Below, one piece after another: positions 6,049 to 14,751 of a stretch of DNA of 53,845 nucleotides. The stretch lies in the IMG/VR virus record IMGVR_UViG_3300033141_002656, positions 1-53,845 of that record; one strand, written 5' to 3'. Within the stretch, counting starts at the first letter, position 1; each line of letters opens with the position of its first letter. The position numbers and the translations under genes were made by a program. A model generated the notes under the pieces. The model was not told where the DNA came from, searched no databases, and saw only the letters and a list, made by a program, of their open reading frames with translations. Source of the stretch: a virus.

Positions 6049-7869
6049 TCAAAAAGAATCATCCAACACCTTGACAATCCCAGGATACTCTGGCCGGCTG
6101 GTGATCCATTCCTGTTGCAGCAACCATTCCAGGTAGTGGGTGGGAACGTCCTCAATCTGTCTGCCCTTGTACTTGCCAAAGGTCATGATCCCCTTTTCAG
6201 CCTGGGCATTCAGCCGGGCCCGGTGATAATTGATCAGTTCACTGGCACGGAACCGGGTCAGGGTCATGTCATCTGGCACCCGGATGTTGGCCCGTTTCAG
6301 GTAATTCATCTGGGCCTCACTGACCGGCCTGCCCCATTCACTGGTCTTGAGAAACGGGATGTGGGTGGGGAACTTTTCGGTGATCCAGTCCTCAGCCGAG
6401 CCCACCACACTCCGGAGTTCAACACCTCTCATGATCGGTGTCCTGGTGGTGCCCATCCGGTATTCGGCCACGTAGTCACCAAGGCTATTCTGGCTGATGA
6501 CCACCGTGGCATTGTTGATGACAATCCGGTATTCCTTGTTGAGGTCAAGCCAGTTGAACTCACATTGGCTGAGGTAGGTTGAATCCGGGACAAAGGATTC
6601 ATCGGCTGTCTTTTCAAGTAACCGCTCAACGTCCCACCTCATGGTGCACTGCCAGAGCATTGACTGGATATGCCAGGTTTGCCCCCTCATCTTTTCCTGG
6701 AACCACACCTGGTCCTCTCTCAGGCAATTGCCATCGGCGTTCCATCGGTGGGGCAGCTGGAATGACTGGCTGATGGGGACCCGGTCCTCATCACCGATGT
6801 CAGCAAAGTCCAGGACATAGGCAAACTCTTTTCCCTCAAGGAACCTCAGCACCCTGCCCAACATCTGGTCTGCCAACAGGGCTGACTTGGTTGGCCGGGG
6901 GAACAATCCAAGATTGATTTCCTCTACATCATAGCCCTCGATCAACACTCCACACGAAATAAGTACAGTGGGCTCTTTTGCGTACCTCAGGGCATCATCA
7001 GCCGCTCGGCGTTCTGGTATGGGGGTAGTCCCATCGATGGCATAGGCTTGCCATCCGGCAGCCTCAAAGACATCTCTGAGTTCATGGGAGTGAGCAACCG
7101 ACAGAGAGAAACAAACACCCCTTGCAACAAAGCCCTGGTCTTTGAGCAACCCGGCTGTCTCGGTGGCAGCTGCCACCACCAACTGATTCCGGTCATCCAC
7201 GTTGATGGCTTCCTCAAGGTCTTTTTCAACGTAGTCACCACGCTTGGTTCTCACGTTCTTGAGGCTGGCTTTGGTGGTGATCAGAAACTGCTTGGGCCGG
7301 GCCAGCCACCCACTGTCCAACATTTCACCACGGTCAATCTTGAACCCCACCTCTGGGAAAACCTCGGACAGACTCTGGCCATCACCTCTCATGGGAGTGG
7401 CCGTCACACCAATCAACCTGTCTGGCTCAAGATCATCAATCAGCTGGCGGTAACTTGGGGCCATGGCATGGTGAGCCTCATCAATGAACACCATGATTTT
7501 TCTGCCAGTTTCCCGCCATGAATCAATGCAACGTTCCAGCCTTTTCCCCTTCATGGACTGGATGCTGCAACTGATCACATCGGCTGTGGGGTCTGCCCGT
7601 TCCTTGGCAATCTCACACTGGACGTTCAGGTGTGGCGCAACTTTGAGACACTTGTCCGCGTTCTGAGCCACCAGTGCCTCACGGTGAGCCACAATGACTG
7701 TGAGCCAGTTGTCCTTGGCTAACCGCTCGGCAATGACACCCATGATTATGCTTTTGCCGGCAGCTGTCGGAGCTATCCCAAGGTGGGATCTGCAACTCTG
7801 GTTTGCTCTGATAGCCTGGCTCAATTGTATCAATGCCTGTTCCTGGAACGGCCTCAGAGTTATATCCAT
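6049..7869 (-). CDS. SF2 DNA helicase (DEAH), with C-terminal small accessory domain
   Basis: A 606-residue superfamily 2 helicase. Motif I is APTAAGKS (33-40), motif II DEAH (130-133), motif III region VTATPMR, and motif VI QMLGRVLRF. A PFQ signature follows the start. The first half resembles UvsW/RecG-like remodelling helicases that act on forks and recombination intermediates. After about residue 540 the sequence changes to MTFGKYKGRQIEDVPTHYL. That pattern resembles the small DUF3820-type domain usually found alone or beside exonucleases, so this may be a fusion. The start is the ATG at 7869 because AAGGG precedes it; the in-frame ATG at 7923 has a poor site. It is the distal gene of the recombination operon. 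Confidence 0.88.
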   Translation of the reverse strand: MDITLRPFQEQALIQLSQAIRANQSCRSHLGIAPTAAGKSIIMGVIAERLAKDNWLTVIVAHREALVAQNADKCLKVAPHLNVQCEIAKERADPTADVISCSIQSMKGKRLERCIDSWRETGRKIMVFIDEAHHAMAPSYRQLIDDLEPDRLIGVTATPMRGDGQSLSEVFPEVGFKIDRGEMLDSGWLARPKQFLITTKASLKNVRTKRGDYVEKDLEEAINVDDRNQLVVAAATETAGLLKDQGFVARGVCFSLSVAHSHELRDVFEAAGWQAYAIDGTTPIPERRAADDALRYAKEPTVLISCGVLIEGYDVEEINLGLFPRPTKSALLADQMLGRVLRFLEGKEFAYVLDFADIGDEDRVPISQSFQLPHRWNADGNCLREDQVWFQEKMRGQTWHIQSMLWQCTMRWDVERLLEKTADESFVPDSTYLSQCEFNWLDLNKEYRIVINNATVVISQNSLGDYVAEYRMGTTRTPIMRGVELRSVVGSAEDWITEKFPTHIPFLKTSEWGRPVSEAQMNYLKRANIRVPDDMTLTRFRASELINYHRARLNAQAEKGIMTFGKYKGRQIEDVPTHYLEWLLQQEWITSRPEYPGIVKVLDDSF

Positions 7870-7973
7870 GGTAACCGCCCTTTGATATAATTGGCGTGAC
7901 GTGTATTCAGCTTGTGTTCTCATCTTCAGAGAACAGGGGATGGGCCCAATGGCGGACCCATCCCCGCTTACCC

Positions 7974-8579
7974 CTAGAATGGAATATCATCAAGGCTCAC
8001 TCCCTGTGAGCCCGGCTGTCCAGCCTGGGCCGGTGGTTGCTGCCCAGGTGTTGGGGGTTGTGCTGCTGGTGGACTGGCTGCAGGTGGGGTCTCAATTGTG
8101 GGGGCTGGCTGGTCCGGGACATTGTCCCTGGGCGCATTGAGAAACACTTGCTGATACTCAGGCCGCCTGGGATTGGACCGGCAGACAACCCAGCATCTCT
8201 TGCCAATCAACTGACCCATCATGCCCAGGATTGAGTCTGCCCCCTGGGACCAGCTGGCTGGCTGGTTCAGGCCCAGATCAACAAACATTCTCTTGGTTCT
8301 GGCAATACTGTTCACCATCATGTCACGTTTCTGGGCATCACTCTGGGCCTCATAGTATTCCTGCTCAGTAAATGACCACAGGGTATACCTGGCTGTTCCG
8401 GATGCAGTCTTAACGGCAAACTCCCAGCGGGTCTTGTTCACGTTCTCATCCGGATTCTTTTTGATAATACCGGTGATCATCCCGTTGTACTCACCATTGG
8501 GATGGGGAGTGAATTGGGGGGCCTCAGCTGGCGCCGTGTCTCTTGCTAACTGGTTGATTCCATCAACAAACTCTGTCAT
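7974..8579 (-). CDS. Single-stranded DNA-binding protein (SSB-like)
   Basis: The product has 201 residues. An N-terminal beta-rich domain (about 30-150; NGEYNGMITGI, RYTLWSF) is followed by a Pro/Gln/Ala-rich linker and ends in SLDDIPF. That acidic-hydrophobic tip is the signature of SSB proteins, where it docks partner enzymes. The OB-fold itself is inferred. It lies between the SF2 helicase and a RecA-fold ATPase, as expected for a phage recombination module. AAGGG stands upstream of the ATG. Confidence 0.8.
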   Translation of the reverse strand: MTEFVDGINQLARDTAPAEAPQFTPHPNGEYNGMITGIIKKNPDENVNKTRWEFAVKTASGTARYTLWSFTEQEYYEAQSDAQKRDMMVNSIARTKRMFVDLGLNQPASWSQGADSILGMMGQLIGKRCWVVCRSNPRRPEYQQVFLNAPRDNVPDQPAPTIETPPAASPPAAQPPTPGQQPPAQAGQPGSQGVSLDDIPF

Positions 8580-8593
8580 ATGCTACCCTTTCA

Positions 8594-8815
8594 TTAGAAT
8601 GATGTCTTGACCTGCATGACTTGCTGACTGGACAACTCACCCTTTTTGCCCTGGAAAAATGCCAGTACATTCCCGGGATTCTCTTTGATCATGGCATCCA
8701 TGTCCCGCTTGTATCGGAACGTATGGATGATTTTCTGGTGAGTGACCAGGTGAAAATACCCACGCTTGGGATCTTTTTTTGGTTGTTCGGTTGTGGCTTG
8801 CTCATTGTTCTCCAT
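8594..8815 (-). CDS. Hypothetical protein in the recombination operon
   Basis: A 73-residue soluble protein with a charged N-terminus (MENNEQATTEQPKKDPKRG) and a central YFHLVTHQKIIHTFRYK strand-like stretch. GGGAG precedes its ATG. It sits between the SSB and the RecA-fold ATPase and may assist one of them, but I see no diagnostic motif. Confidence 0.6.
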   Translation of the reverse strand: MENNEQATTEQPKKDPKRGYFHLVTHQKIIHTFRYKRDMDAMIKENPGNVLAFFQGKKGELSSQQVMQVKTSF

Positions 8816-8844
8816 GTGTTTTCTCCCATCCCTAATTGGTTAGA

Positions 8845-9636
8845 TCAGCCCCAACGGCTGACTATCGATAAGCCCATTTCCTTGGCCTTGTCCTCATACC
8901 TCTTGGCCACCTCAGCCCAGTTGGCCGGCATGGGGCCCAGCTGAGTTAGTATGTCTGTGCGATCTTTGCAACCCACATCTGCCGTCTGCCGGAACGTAAT
9001 GAGGAACTCATCCTCAGGCCCCTTTGTCATGAACCCCATTGAGTTCACAATTCCGTCCAGATACTGGGCAGCCTTGGATCCGGCAAAGGTTGGGATCCAC
9101 CGGTCAACCTCAACCTTGATCCCATCAGCCTGGGTGATAGCCACAGCCTGGGTTCTGGTGTGACTGATGAACCGGACATTGGTGAGTCTCATCAGGGCCC
9201 CCAGCCATTCTCTCCATTCCCGGGTAACCTCTGACCAGGTCTTGCCAAAGTCATTCTCTGGGGGATAGGCAAGTCCCTTCCGCTTGCACACAGCATCCCG
9301 GGCCATGTTGTTGAGATTGTCAATGATATCAATGACCACCCCCTTATAGTCATACTTGCCGGCCTTGATATCATCGGCCACCTCTTTGATACCCTCTTTG
9401 AATCCGGACCTGATCTTGCCCTTGTCATCCATTTGGAACGGAACCCCCTCCCAGGCAACAATGTCAATGACTGTGGACTTGGTGAACTCTTGGCCGGGTT
9501 CGGTTGAAAAGAACAGGGCCTTGGGGTCCCCACTGCAGAACCTGGTTTTCCCCGCACCGGGAGGTCCAAACACCAGCAAAGTCAACTCATCAAACGGGGG
9601 GACAGGAAACTTTTCTGATCTCTTGGGAATTGGCAT
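8845..9636 (-). CDS. RecA-fold AAA ATPase, Sak4-like annealase/recombinase
   Basis: A 263-residue compact RecA-like NTPase. Walker A is GPPGAGKT (24-31), Walker B VVIDIID (100-106), and there is a sensor-like ISHTRTQAV segment. The size and the short core without extra domains fit the Sak4/AAA_24 phage group, which cooperates with SSB in single-strand annealing. The neighbours (SSB on one side, Cas4-like nuclease on the other) support this. GAGGTG lies five bases before the chosen ATG; an upstream in-frame ATG at 9663 lacks a ribosome site. Confidence 0.85.
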   Translation of the reverse strand: MPIPKRSEKFPVPPFDELTLLVFGPPGAGKTRFCSGDPKALFFSTEPGQEFTKSTVIDIVAWEGVPFQMDDKGKIRSGFKEGIKEVADDIKAGKYDYKGVVIDIIDNLNNMARDAVCKRKGLAYPPENDFGKTWSEVTREWREWLGALMRLTNVRFISHTRTQAVAITQADGIKVEVDRWIPTFAGSKAAQYLDGIVNSMGFMTKGPEDEFLITFRQTADVGCKDRTDILTQLGPMPANWAEVAKRYEDKAKEMGLSIVSRWG

Positions 9637-9672
9637 GTACCACCTCATCAATTGGTTCAACAAAAAATAGAA

Positions 9673-10575
9673 CTACCATATTTCACTTTTAAATCGTCCG
9701 CCGTCAAGGGGTTCTTTGTCATTACTCTGATACCTCTGGCCCAGGGCATCTGACCCAGTTGCACACAGAGCCAGGAATGGACACTCACCATATGGCCCAG
9801 CACAATTGGCAGTGTTCCTGGGCCAGTTCTCAAAGCTATGGATCTTGAACGCACTTTGGATAGCTATGTTGAGGTTGTATTTTTCAGACCGGTACCGGTC
9901 AATCTCTTGGGGGCTGTATGAGATCACACATTCACGATATAAGTCATCCATCTCATTGATATACTTTGTCATCATCCTTTCAGCAAACTGTGAGACTGTT
10001 TCTTTTTTGGTGACTCGGCTGGTAGTCTTTTTGGTTTCCCGATAGACAAAGCCACCGAAATGCATCCCGCTATCCACTGCCATGCAGGCATAGCTGAGCA
10101 ACTGGTCATCCACTCTGAGGACCCATTCCAGGTTCTCAGCAAACCGGCCACGGGTCTTGTCCTCAACAACCCACACATGGCCATCATCCTCAAACACGGC
10201 ATCAAAGTAAGCCACCTCATCCTGGTTCTCAACCTTGACTTCAGGGGCCCAGACACGCTTCCTGTCCGCTCCGAACCGGTGGGTATACCCATTGAGGTAG
10301 GCATTGAGCTTGGCTGTCTCGGCGTCAATTACGGCGTCCTCAAAGCCATTGGCTTGCAAACCGTCAAGCAAACATGCCTGACCCTGCCGGACGGCATCAG
10401 GAATATTCCCAACCTTCCGCCATTGTTCAAGGCCCATGTGAAATGCCCGGCCCATGAACAGGGCAGGACTCTTGATGGTCTTGGGCTCAACCCCGGCCAC
10501 ATACCTGAAAAAGACCTTACGCGGACAGGACTTGTACAGTGATCTCATCGATGTTGATAGTGCTGGAAGTTTCAT
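9673..10575 (-). CDS. Cas4/RecB-like PD-(D/E)XK exonuclease with Fe-S cluster
   Basis: A 300-residue nuclease. The RecB-type catalytic set is visible as H46, D125 (YFDAVFEDDG), E138 and K140 (VVEDKTRG), and Q158/Y162 (DQLLSY). One Cys near the N-terminus (C17, KSCPRK) and three near the C-terminus (C258, C265, C271) match the four-Cys iron-sulfur staple of Cas4 and AddB. It would resect DNA ends for annealing by the neighbouring ATPase and SSB. There is no CRISPR context, so a recombination role is preferred. The start is ATG 10575 with AAAGGA; the open frame further upstream overlaps the divergent gene and is rejected. Confidence 0.88.
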   Translation of the reverse strand: MKLPALSTSMRSLYKSCPRKVFFRYVAGVEPKTIKSPALFMGRAFHMGLEQWRKVGNIPDAVRQGQACLLDGLQANGFEDAVIDAETAKLNAYLNGYTHRFGADRKRVWAPEVKVENQDEVAYFDAVFEDDGHVWVVEDKTRGRFAENLEWVLRVDDQLLSYACMAVDSGMHFGGFVYRETKKTTSRVTKKETVSQFAERMMTKYINEMDDLYRECVISYSPQEIDRYRSEKYNLNIAIQSAFKIHSFENWPRNTANCAGPYGECPFLALCATGSDALGQRYQSNDKEPLDGGRFKSEIW

Positions 10576-10662
10576 TGGGCATCCTTTTTCTGAGGGGATA
10601 GACAAAAACCATTGTGCAATTATCACACACTTGGTAAAAAGGTAAAACAAAAAGGACAGCCC
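10576..10662. promoter_or_regulatory. Divergent intergenic region, likely promoters
   Basis: This 87-base gap separates the leftward exonuclease gene from the rightward RuvC-like gene, so promoters in both directions are expected. Leftward, TGTGATAAT resembles an extended -10 box. Rightward, no good -35/-10 pair is seen apart from A-rich DNA. Confidence 0.4.
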
Positions 10663-11193
10663 ATGAGAATTATTGGTATTGATTCTGGCAAGAATGGCGC
10701 GGCTGTGGGACTGGATACGGTCTCTGGCCATGGGACAACCTATCGTCTGAAGTATGACAAGACAGGAATCCTGATGGGCAGGGATCTGTTTGATTGGCTC
10801 AAAGCCCAGGATCCTCAGACAGTCCTGGTTGAGGCTGTCCGTGGCAGAGGTGGGCCAGACAGTCCCTGGGGAGCCACCCACAATTTCAGGTTCGGATGGT
10901 TCTATGGTCAGCTGATCCAGGTTCTTGACCTATGTCTGTTCCCATACCGCCGGGTTGAGCCCAAGGTCTGGCAACGGATGATCCATGAGGGGATTGGTGG
11001 TAAGCTCAAACCAAAGGACCGATCAATCATAGCGTACCGCCAGCTGTTCCCACATGACCCGTTGCCCAGGCATCCAAAGGCAAAAGGCCCACATGATGGG
11101 ACACTGGATGCTTTGCTCATTGCTCATTACGGGGTGGTTAGGTTGGCAGGCAATGAGGTTAAAAAATGGACATTCCCAGGGGGAAAATCATGA
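10663..11193 (+). CDS. RuvC-like Holliday junction resolvase
   Basis: A 176-residue RNase H-fold nuclease of typical RuvC length. Acidic catalytic residues are D7 (IIGIDSGKNG), E57 (VLVEAVRG) and D145/D149 (HDGTLDALLIA). It would resolve branched DNA before packaging. It is one of only two plus-strand genes and is transcribed away from the exonuclease gene. AAGGA lies six bases before the ATG. Confidence 0.87.
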   Translation: MRIIGIDSGKNGAAVGLDTVSGHGTTYRLKYDKTGILMGRDLFDWLKAQDPQTVLVEAVRGRGGPDSPWGATHNFRFGWFYGQLIQVLDLCLFPYRRVEPKVWQRMIHEGIGGKLKPKDRSIIAYRQLFPHDPLPRHPKAKGPHDGTLDALLIAHYGVVRLAGNEVKKWTFPGGKS

Positions 11194-11399
11194 GCTTTGA
11201 GGAACTGCCCATTGAACGTGTGGTGTTCCTGGTGATTGCTGGGACAATCCTGATTGGTATTTTCATCACTATAATGGTCTGGAAACGTGGCAGAAAAGAG
11301 ATTGGTTTGAAAGGATCCCAGTTAAAAACCTACCTAATGGGCTCAATCTTTGAACCAAATGGGCCGACAGAAAAAAAGGAACGGATACGGATAGGCTGA
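11190..11399 (+). CDS. Small single-pass membrane protein
   Basis: The ATG overlaps the stop of the RuvC-like gene (ATGA) and follows AGGGGG. The 69-residue product has one hydrophobic helix (about 9-30, VVFLVIAGTILIGIFI), followed by a basic cytoplasmic tail (WKRGRKEIGLKG) and a charged C-terminus. Function unknown. It could be a lysis accessory or membrane-targeting protein. Confidence 0.65.
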   Translation: MSFEELPIERVVFLVIAGTILIGIFITIMVWKRGRKEIGLKGSQLKTYLMGSIFEPNGPTEKKERIRIG

Positions 11400-11434
11400 T
11401 GCCCGTTTGATGAACCGTATCCCGTCCCAAAAGG
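11371..11434 (-). terminator. Terminator between the convergent operons
   Basis: On the minus strand GGGACGGGATACGG pairs with CCGTATCCGTTCC across a loop of about 25 bases, followed by seven T. It would end the very long leftward structural and lysis transcript. The same hairpin also faces the short plus-strand operon. Confidence 0.7.
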
Positions 11435-11454
11435 CAGGTACCTCAATTGTACCA

Positions 11455-11805
11455 CTACCTCTGAGACAGGACATACCCGACAATCCCGCCTAATGCAAAG
11501 CTCACCCCGATCCCGGCAACAACCCAGACGGGATCGGTATACCAGCTGTGATCAGGCTTTTCAGTCATCTCTGTCACATAGTTGTTGAGCAGGCCAAGCT
11601 CATGGACACACATCTCACTGAGCATGATTTCTTTGGCAATCCGGTCAACTGCCGGCGGTAAGAAACACAGGCAAGGTGGCATGGTTGGCAAACACTCGGA
11701 TGGTGATAGTGTTCGGAATGCATCGGCTGGTAGGATGGCCGGGTCAGCGCTGACCAGACTTGCCAAGAAAATCATCAATGATATTGCGGCTGCTTTTGCC
11801 CTCAT
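11455..11805 (-). CDS. Exported protein with C-terminal membrane anchor, spanin-associated candidate
   Basis: A 116-residue protein with a Sec signal (hydrophobic 4-19, cleavage near LVSA). The mature part has three Cys (SECLPTMPPCLCF), and a C-terminal hydrophobic helix (VWVVAGIGVSFALGGIVGYVL) is followed by SQR. It overlaps the 3' end of the spanin-like gene by 62 bases in another frame. That arrangement recalls Rz/Rz1 pairs, but there is no lipobox, so it is not a classical outer-membrane spanin. Confidence 0.55.
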   Translation of the reverse strand: MRAKAAAISLMIFLASLVSADPAILPADAFRTLSPSECLPTMPPCLCFLPPAVDRIAKEIMLSEMCVHELGLLNNYVTEMTEKPDHSWYTDPVWVVAGIGVSFALGGIVGYVLSQR

Positions 11806-11995
11806 TGGCTGCTCTCACTTTGGCTTTTTCCTCACTGATTGTAACCCGTAGTTTGGCAGTTTCTAGCTGTTTTTCAAGTCCTGCTTTTTGACTTTTCAGC
11901 CTGCCATTCTCGGCAATGAGGTAAGCCGGTATCAACATCTCAATCAGACGCAATACCTGCAGGACAACTTGCAGCCATAGTATCTTAGATTTCAT
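11744..11995 (-). CDS. Inner-membrane spanin-like protein (Rz-like)
   Basis: The product has 83 residues. An N-terminal membrane helix (about 4-24) is followed by a heptad-rich coiled coil (ENGRLKSQKAGLEKQLETAK) in the periplasm. That is the plan of i-spanins. The start TAATG overlaps the holin-like gene stop, and the downstream exported protein overlaps its 3' end. Role in outer-membrane disruption is inferred from topology and position in the lysis cassette. Confidence 0.55.
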   Translation of the reverse strand: MKSKILWLQVVLQVLRLIEMLIPAYLIAENGRLKSQKAGLEKQLETAKLRVTISEEKAKVRAANEGKSSRNIIDDFLGKSGQR

Positions 11996-12351
11996 TACTG
12001 ATTTTTCTTTTTCACCTTGGGGACACCACCACCGAACCAACCCAGGATGGATGCAGCCCAGTCAGCCAGGCCGGCAAACCACTTGGCCCATTCATCATCC
12101 TTTTTCCCCACGGTCTTTTCAGAGATGAATGTCAGCAGATCGGCAACAGCCCTCAGGATCACAGACAGTGCCATGAATATTGCAATGACCCAGCCATTGA
12201 TATCCGGGAACTGACCCAGGAACTTGGCCGTAATACTGACATACCAGGGGGCGTCATCAGGCGGCAGAACCACAGCCGGCTGTCCCAGAGCAATGGCCGT
12301 CCCCTGCAAGAACACTGTGATGGCAATCAGAAACCAGAATGCAGTTCTCAT
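11995..12351 (-). CDS. Holin-like membrane protein
   Basis: The product has 118 residues. A hydrophobic N-terminal segment (4-22) could be a signal-anchor, a second helix lies near 53-72 (WVIAIFMALSVILRAVADLL), and a Trp-rich amphipathic stretch (WAKWFAGLADWAASILGWF) precedes a basic tail (KVKKKNQ). It lies directly after the endolysin gene with ATGA overlap. Topology and position fit a holin, but no holin family motif is recognised. Confidence 0.55.
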   Translation of the reverse strand: MRTAFWFLIAITVFLQGTAIALGQPAVVLPPDDAPWYVSITAKFLGQFPDINGWVIAIFMALSVILRAVADLLTFISEKTVGKKDDEWAKWFAGLADWAASILGWFGGGVPKVKKKNQ

Positions 12352-12812
12352 TTTGAACCCCCATGTTGATCTAAATAAGCCCAGACACCCAGTACCCCAA
12401 GCTCTGAGCGGACCTCTCTCAACTCGGACAAAGGAACCTCAGTCATGAACTGATAGTGTGGGTACTCGGGAAACGTCTTGCTGTCACCCAACCATTCTAA
12501 CCCAACCTGTTTGAAAATGGGACCGGCCCTCTGGTATAAATCCAGTGGGGCCCAGGTCCATTTGCCATCCCGATACACCACCATGTCACCAGCCAGACCA
12601 TACTGATGCCATGAATGAAATGGACGGGCCCTGGTAACTATCCTGCCTGGGGCAGTCCGGCCCTGGGAATACAGCTTTGCTTGCCTGATAGGTGAGCGGT
12701 AACCCTCAAATAAATAAATAGGAATCCCAGCCTGATGACACAACTCTTGACCCCTGATGAGGACTACCCTGAAAGGGTGGTATAAAAGGTTGTAAGAATT
12801 GTTTCTGTTCAT
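12348..12812 (-). CDS. Endolysin, VanY/M15-type zinc peptidase
   Basis: A 154-residue enzyme of the L-alanyl-D-glutamate / D-Ala-D-Ala peptidase type. Conserved signatures are EGYRSPIRQAKLYSQGRT (36-53) and SxHxxGxAxD read as SWHQYGLAGD (67-76; H69 and D76 bind zinc). The third ligand H119 lies in PHYQF. It would cut peptide crosslinks in peptidoglycan. There is no signal peptide, so release depends on a holin, and the holin-like gene follows immediately. Confidence 0.88.
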   Translation of the reverse strand: MNRNNSYNLLYHPFRVVLIRGQELCHQAGIPIYLFEGYRSPIRQAKLYSQGRTAPGRIVTRARPFHSWHQYGLAGDMVVYRDGKWTWAPLDLYQRAGPIFKQVGLEWLGDSKTFPEYPHYQFMTEVPLSELREVRSELGVLGVWAYLDQHGGSK

Positions 12813-12863
12813 CGGCCGGGACTCCCGGACATGGGTCTTCAGGAACAGTGTCCCGTCACCATC

Positions 12864-13199
12864 CTATCGGTCATCCGGGCCATCACTTAAGCGTTTGGGT
12901 AAGCCATTGACCCTCTCAACGGTTTTCCAAAGGGTGGTAAGGCTCTGTTCTATGGTGCCTATTGACTTGTAATTCTGATCAAGTGAAACCTGGATCTGAT
13001 CCAGTCTGCCGGCAAGGTTTGAGTTCTTTTCTTTGTCAACTGCAATGTCAACTCTGAGGTCAGAGATCCGTTCTGCTTGAGCTGTCAGCTTGGCATCGGT
13101 CTGGCGGACCCAGTGGGACAGCCAGAACTTGGCACCCATGAACCCAGCCGCCCCACTGAGGGCAGTCAGGCCCATGTTGATCAACTGACTAGTGTCCAT
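12864..13199 (-). CDS. Membrane-anchored coiled-coil protein
   Basis: A 111-residue protein with one hydrophobic segment near the N-terminus (about 6-25) and a long charged helix (QTDAKLTAQAERISDLR to TLWKTVERVNG). The start ATG lies inside the last codons of the lipoprotein gene. It could be a second spanin-like or holin-associated protein. Assignment rests on topology and the lysis-gene neighbourhood. Confidence 0.5.
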   Translation of the reverse strand: MDTSQLINMGLTALSGAAGFMGAKFWLSHWVRQTDAKLTAQAERISDLRVDIAVDKEKNSNLAGRLDQIQVSLDQNYKSIGTIEQSLTTLWKTVERVNGLPKRLSDGPDDR

Positions 13200-14079
13200 A
13201 CTGAACAAATTCCAACAGATGAGAGGCTGCAAAGATCCATTCACCAAGATCGGCATTGATGTCATGTGGTCTCATATATTGACACATGTCCTGAGAAACC
13301 CTGTCACGGGCCCGGAGAATGTCCACAGCGGCCTGAAGTTCTCCGGAGTACATTCCCCATGCCAGAGCATAGAACGGGCACTGAGGCTCACGTTCATGGT
13401 GTTCCTGCAGTCTCTGGTACATAGTCTGGGATATTCCCAACAAACCGGCAGCCGGGACAGCATCTGCATCCCCGATCCCTTTGCTGATCTCACCTCTCAG
13501 GAATATTCCCAGTACCTGCAGGTGGGCCTGATAGTCTGTGAGCCCAGGTGAATAGGTGTTGGGCCAGAGCCTATTGGCTGAATTCTCACCACCCAGGGAA
13601 TAGATGGCCTGATACAGGATCCCTACCATGGCCGGGGTGTACACGGACCTTCCATCTGTGGACTCACCCATTACCCAATTGTGGGCTTTGCCATACCTGG
13701 CATGCCTCTCAAGGATATCCAGCCGGCCCTTGAACCAGCCGTAAGTAATAAGACCCATACCCATGTCCCTTGACCATTCATTGGGCAGGCAGTGATCATC
13801 CGGGTATCTGAGGAACTTGCCATTGTCCCCATCCTCAGCTGCCTCAATATCCACCCCCCTAACCCCAGGGGATGAGGCATACTTGGCTGTGTACATCATG
13901 GCATCACACCCATCCACCAGCCAGCCATGATCTGGGTTCCTGGCAAGCTCAGCTGTGTGCATGAGTTCAGATAGCTTAGCCTCAAGTTCATCCAATCCAG
14001 CCAGTTCCCCTGGGTCTTTGGTTTCCTTTTTTGAACAGCCCAGGAACATGGCAACGGCAATGATCAGAATCAGTCTCAT
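13189..14079 (-). CDS. Lipoprotein of unknown function
   Basis: The product has 296 residues, with a signal peptide ending in MFLGC-SKKE, a lipobox-like site (Cys15). The mature part is rich in aromatic residues and Cys, and helical repeats are suggested by ITYGWFKGRLDILERHARYG and MVGILYQAIYSLGG. It stands between a permuted NlpC/P60 enzyme and the lysis genes. It may be a periplasmic or outer-membrane factor for host exclusion or lysis. Family not recognised. Confidence 0.6.
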   Translation of the reverse strand: MRLILIIAVAMFLGCSKKETKDPGELAGLDELEAKLSELMHTAELARNPDHGWLVDGCDAMMYTAKYASSPGVRGVDIEAAEDGDNGKFLRYPDDHCLPNEWSRDMGMGLITYGWFKGRLDILERHARYGKAHNWVMGESTDGRSVYTPAMVGILYQAIYSLGGENSANRLWPNTYSPGLTDYQAHLQVLGIFLRGEISKGIGDADAVPAAGLLGISQTMYQRLQEHHEREPQCPFYALAWGMYSGELQAAVDILRARDRVSQDMCQYMRPHDINADLGEWIFAASHLLEFVQYGH

Positions 14080-14738
14080 GGTTTCACCTCATCAGGATGG
14101 TTGGTATAGATGATGTCCCCGAGTTTGATCACTGCATCCGGATCAAACACCCGCCGGCCCCATATCGGTTTGCTGAGGATATTGATTGAGTCGATGGCCT
14201 CACGGCAAACAATATACACCAGTTCACTGCAGTATATCTTTGGCCCGTTGTTCAGAGTTTGGGCATAGTCATACTTGATTCCTAGCTGATTGTTCATGAT
14301 GTAAGCAATCCGTTTCTGGGCCCTTTCATAGCCATCCTGAGGCAAGGCAATCTCAACCAGGGTAAAATAGTCCACCCGCTTGAGAACGTCCAACAGAGGC
14401 TCAATGACAAGGCCATTGCCCTGCATGTGCATGGCTTTGGTATTCCGGTCCTGGTCTGGCAGGATCCAGCCGGAATGGGAATACTTGCCCCGGCCACCTG
14501 TTACCCACCGTATCAATTTTGATGCCAGGCTCTGATGGTCAGAACAGCTGAACCCATAGACAGCCCGGCGGTTCCTTGCTACCTGGGAAACCCCAATGAC
14601 ATCAATGATTTTGAAATAGTCCGCCATGGGGAACTCGGGGTAACCCCAGACACGGAACGTGAAATGAGCAATGATGTTACCGGCTACCCAGCGCCATGCC
14701 TTGGTTGTCATGAACCAGGAAACAAACCGCTTGAACAT
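14076..14738 (-). CDS. Permuted NlpC/P60 (YiiX-like) cysteine hydrolase
   Basis: A 220-residue protein in which the catalytic His comes first (H88 in GKYSHSGWIL) and the Cys second (C170 in IYCSELVY). This is the circularly permuted papain-like arrangement of YiiX/LRAT-type hydrolases. These enzymes cut amide bonds in peptidoglycan or lipids. A hydrophobic, Trp-rich N-terminus (VSWFMTTKAWRWVAGN) may bind membrane. It overlaps the lipoprotein gene by 4 bases. It may be a virion or lysis-stage wall enzyme separate from the VanY endolysin. Confidence 0.7.
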   Translation of the reverse strand: MFKRFVSWFMTTKAWRWVAGNIIAHFTFRVWGYPEFPMADYFKIIDVIGVSQVARNRRAVYGFSCSDHQSLASKLIRWVTGGRGKYSHSGWILPDQDRNTKAMHMQGNGLVIEPLLDVLKRVDYFTLVEIALPQDGYERAQKRIAYIMNNQLGIKYDYAQTLNNGPKIYCSELVYIVCREAIDSINILSKPIWGRRVFDPDAVIKLGDIIYTNHPDEVKP

Positions 14739-14751
14739 GGTGTCCCCCTGT

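Noticed and set aside
9673-10575. CRISPR-associated Cas4
   Set aside because: The nuclease sits in an SSB/annealase/resolvase operon with no array or other cas gene, so a phage recombination exonuclease is the better reading.
10576-10881. N-terminal extension of the exonuclease gene by 102 codons
   Set aside because: It overlaps the divergent RuvC-like gene, and ATG 10575 has a good ribosome site.
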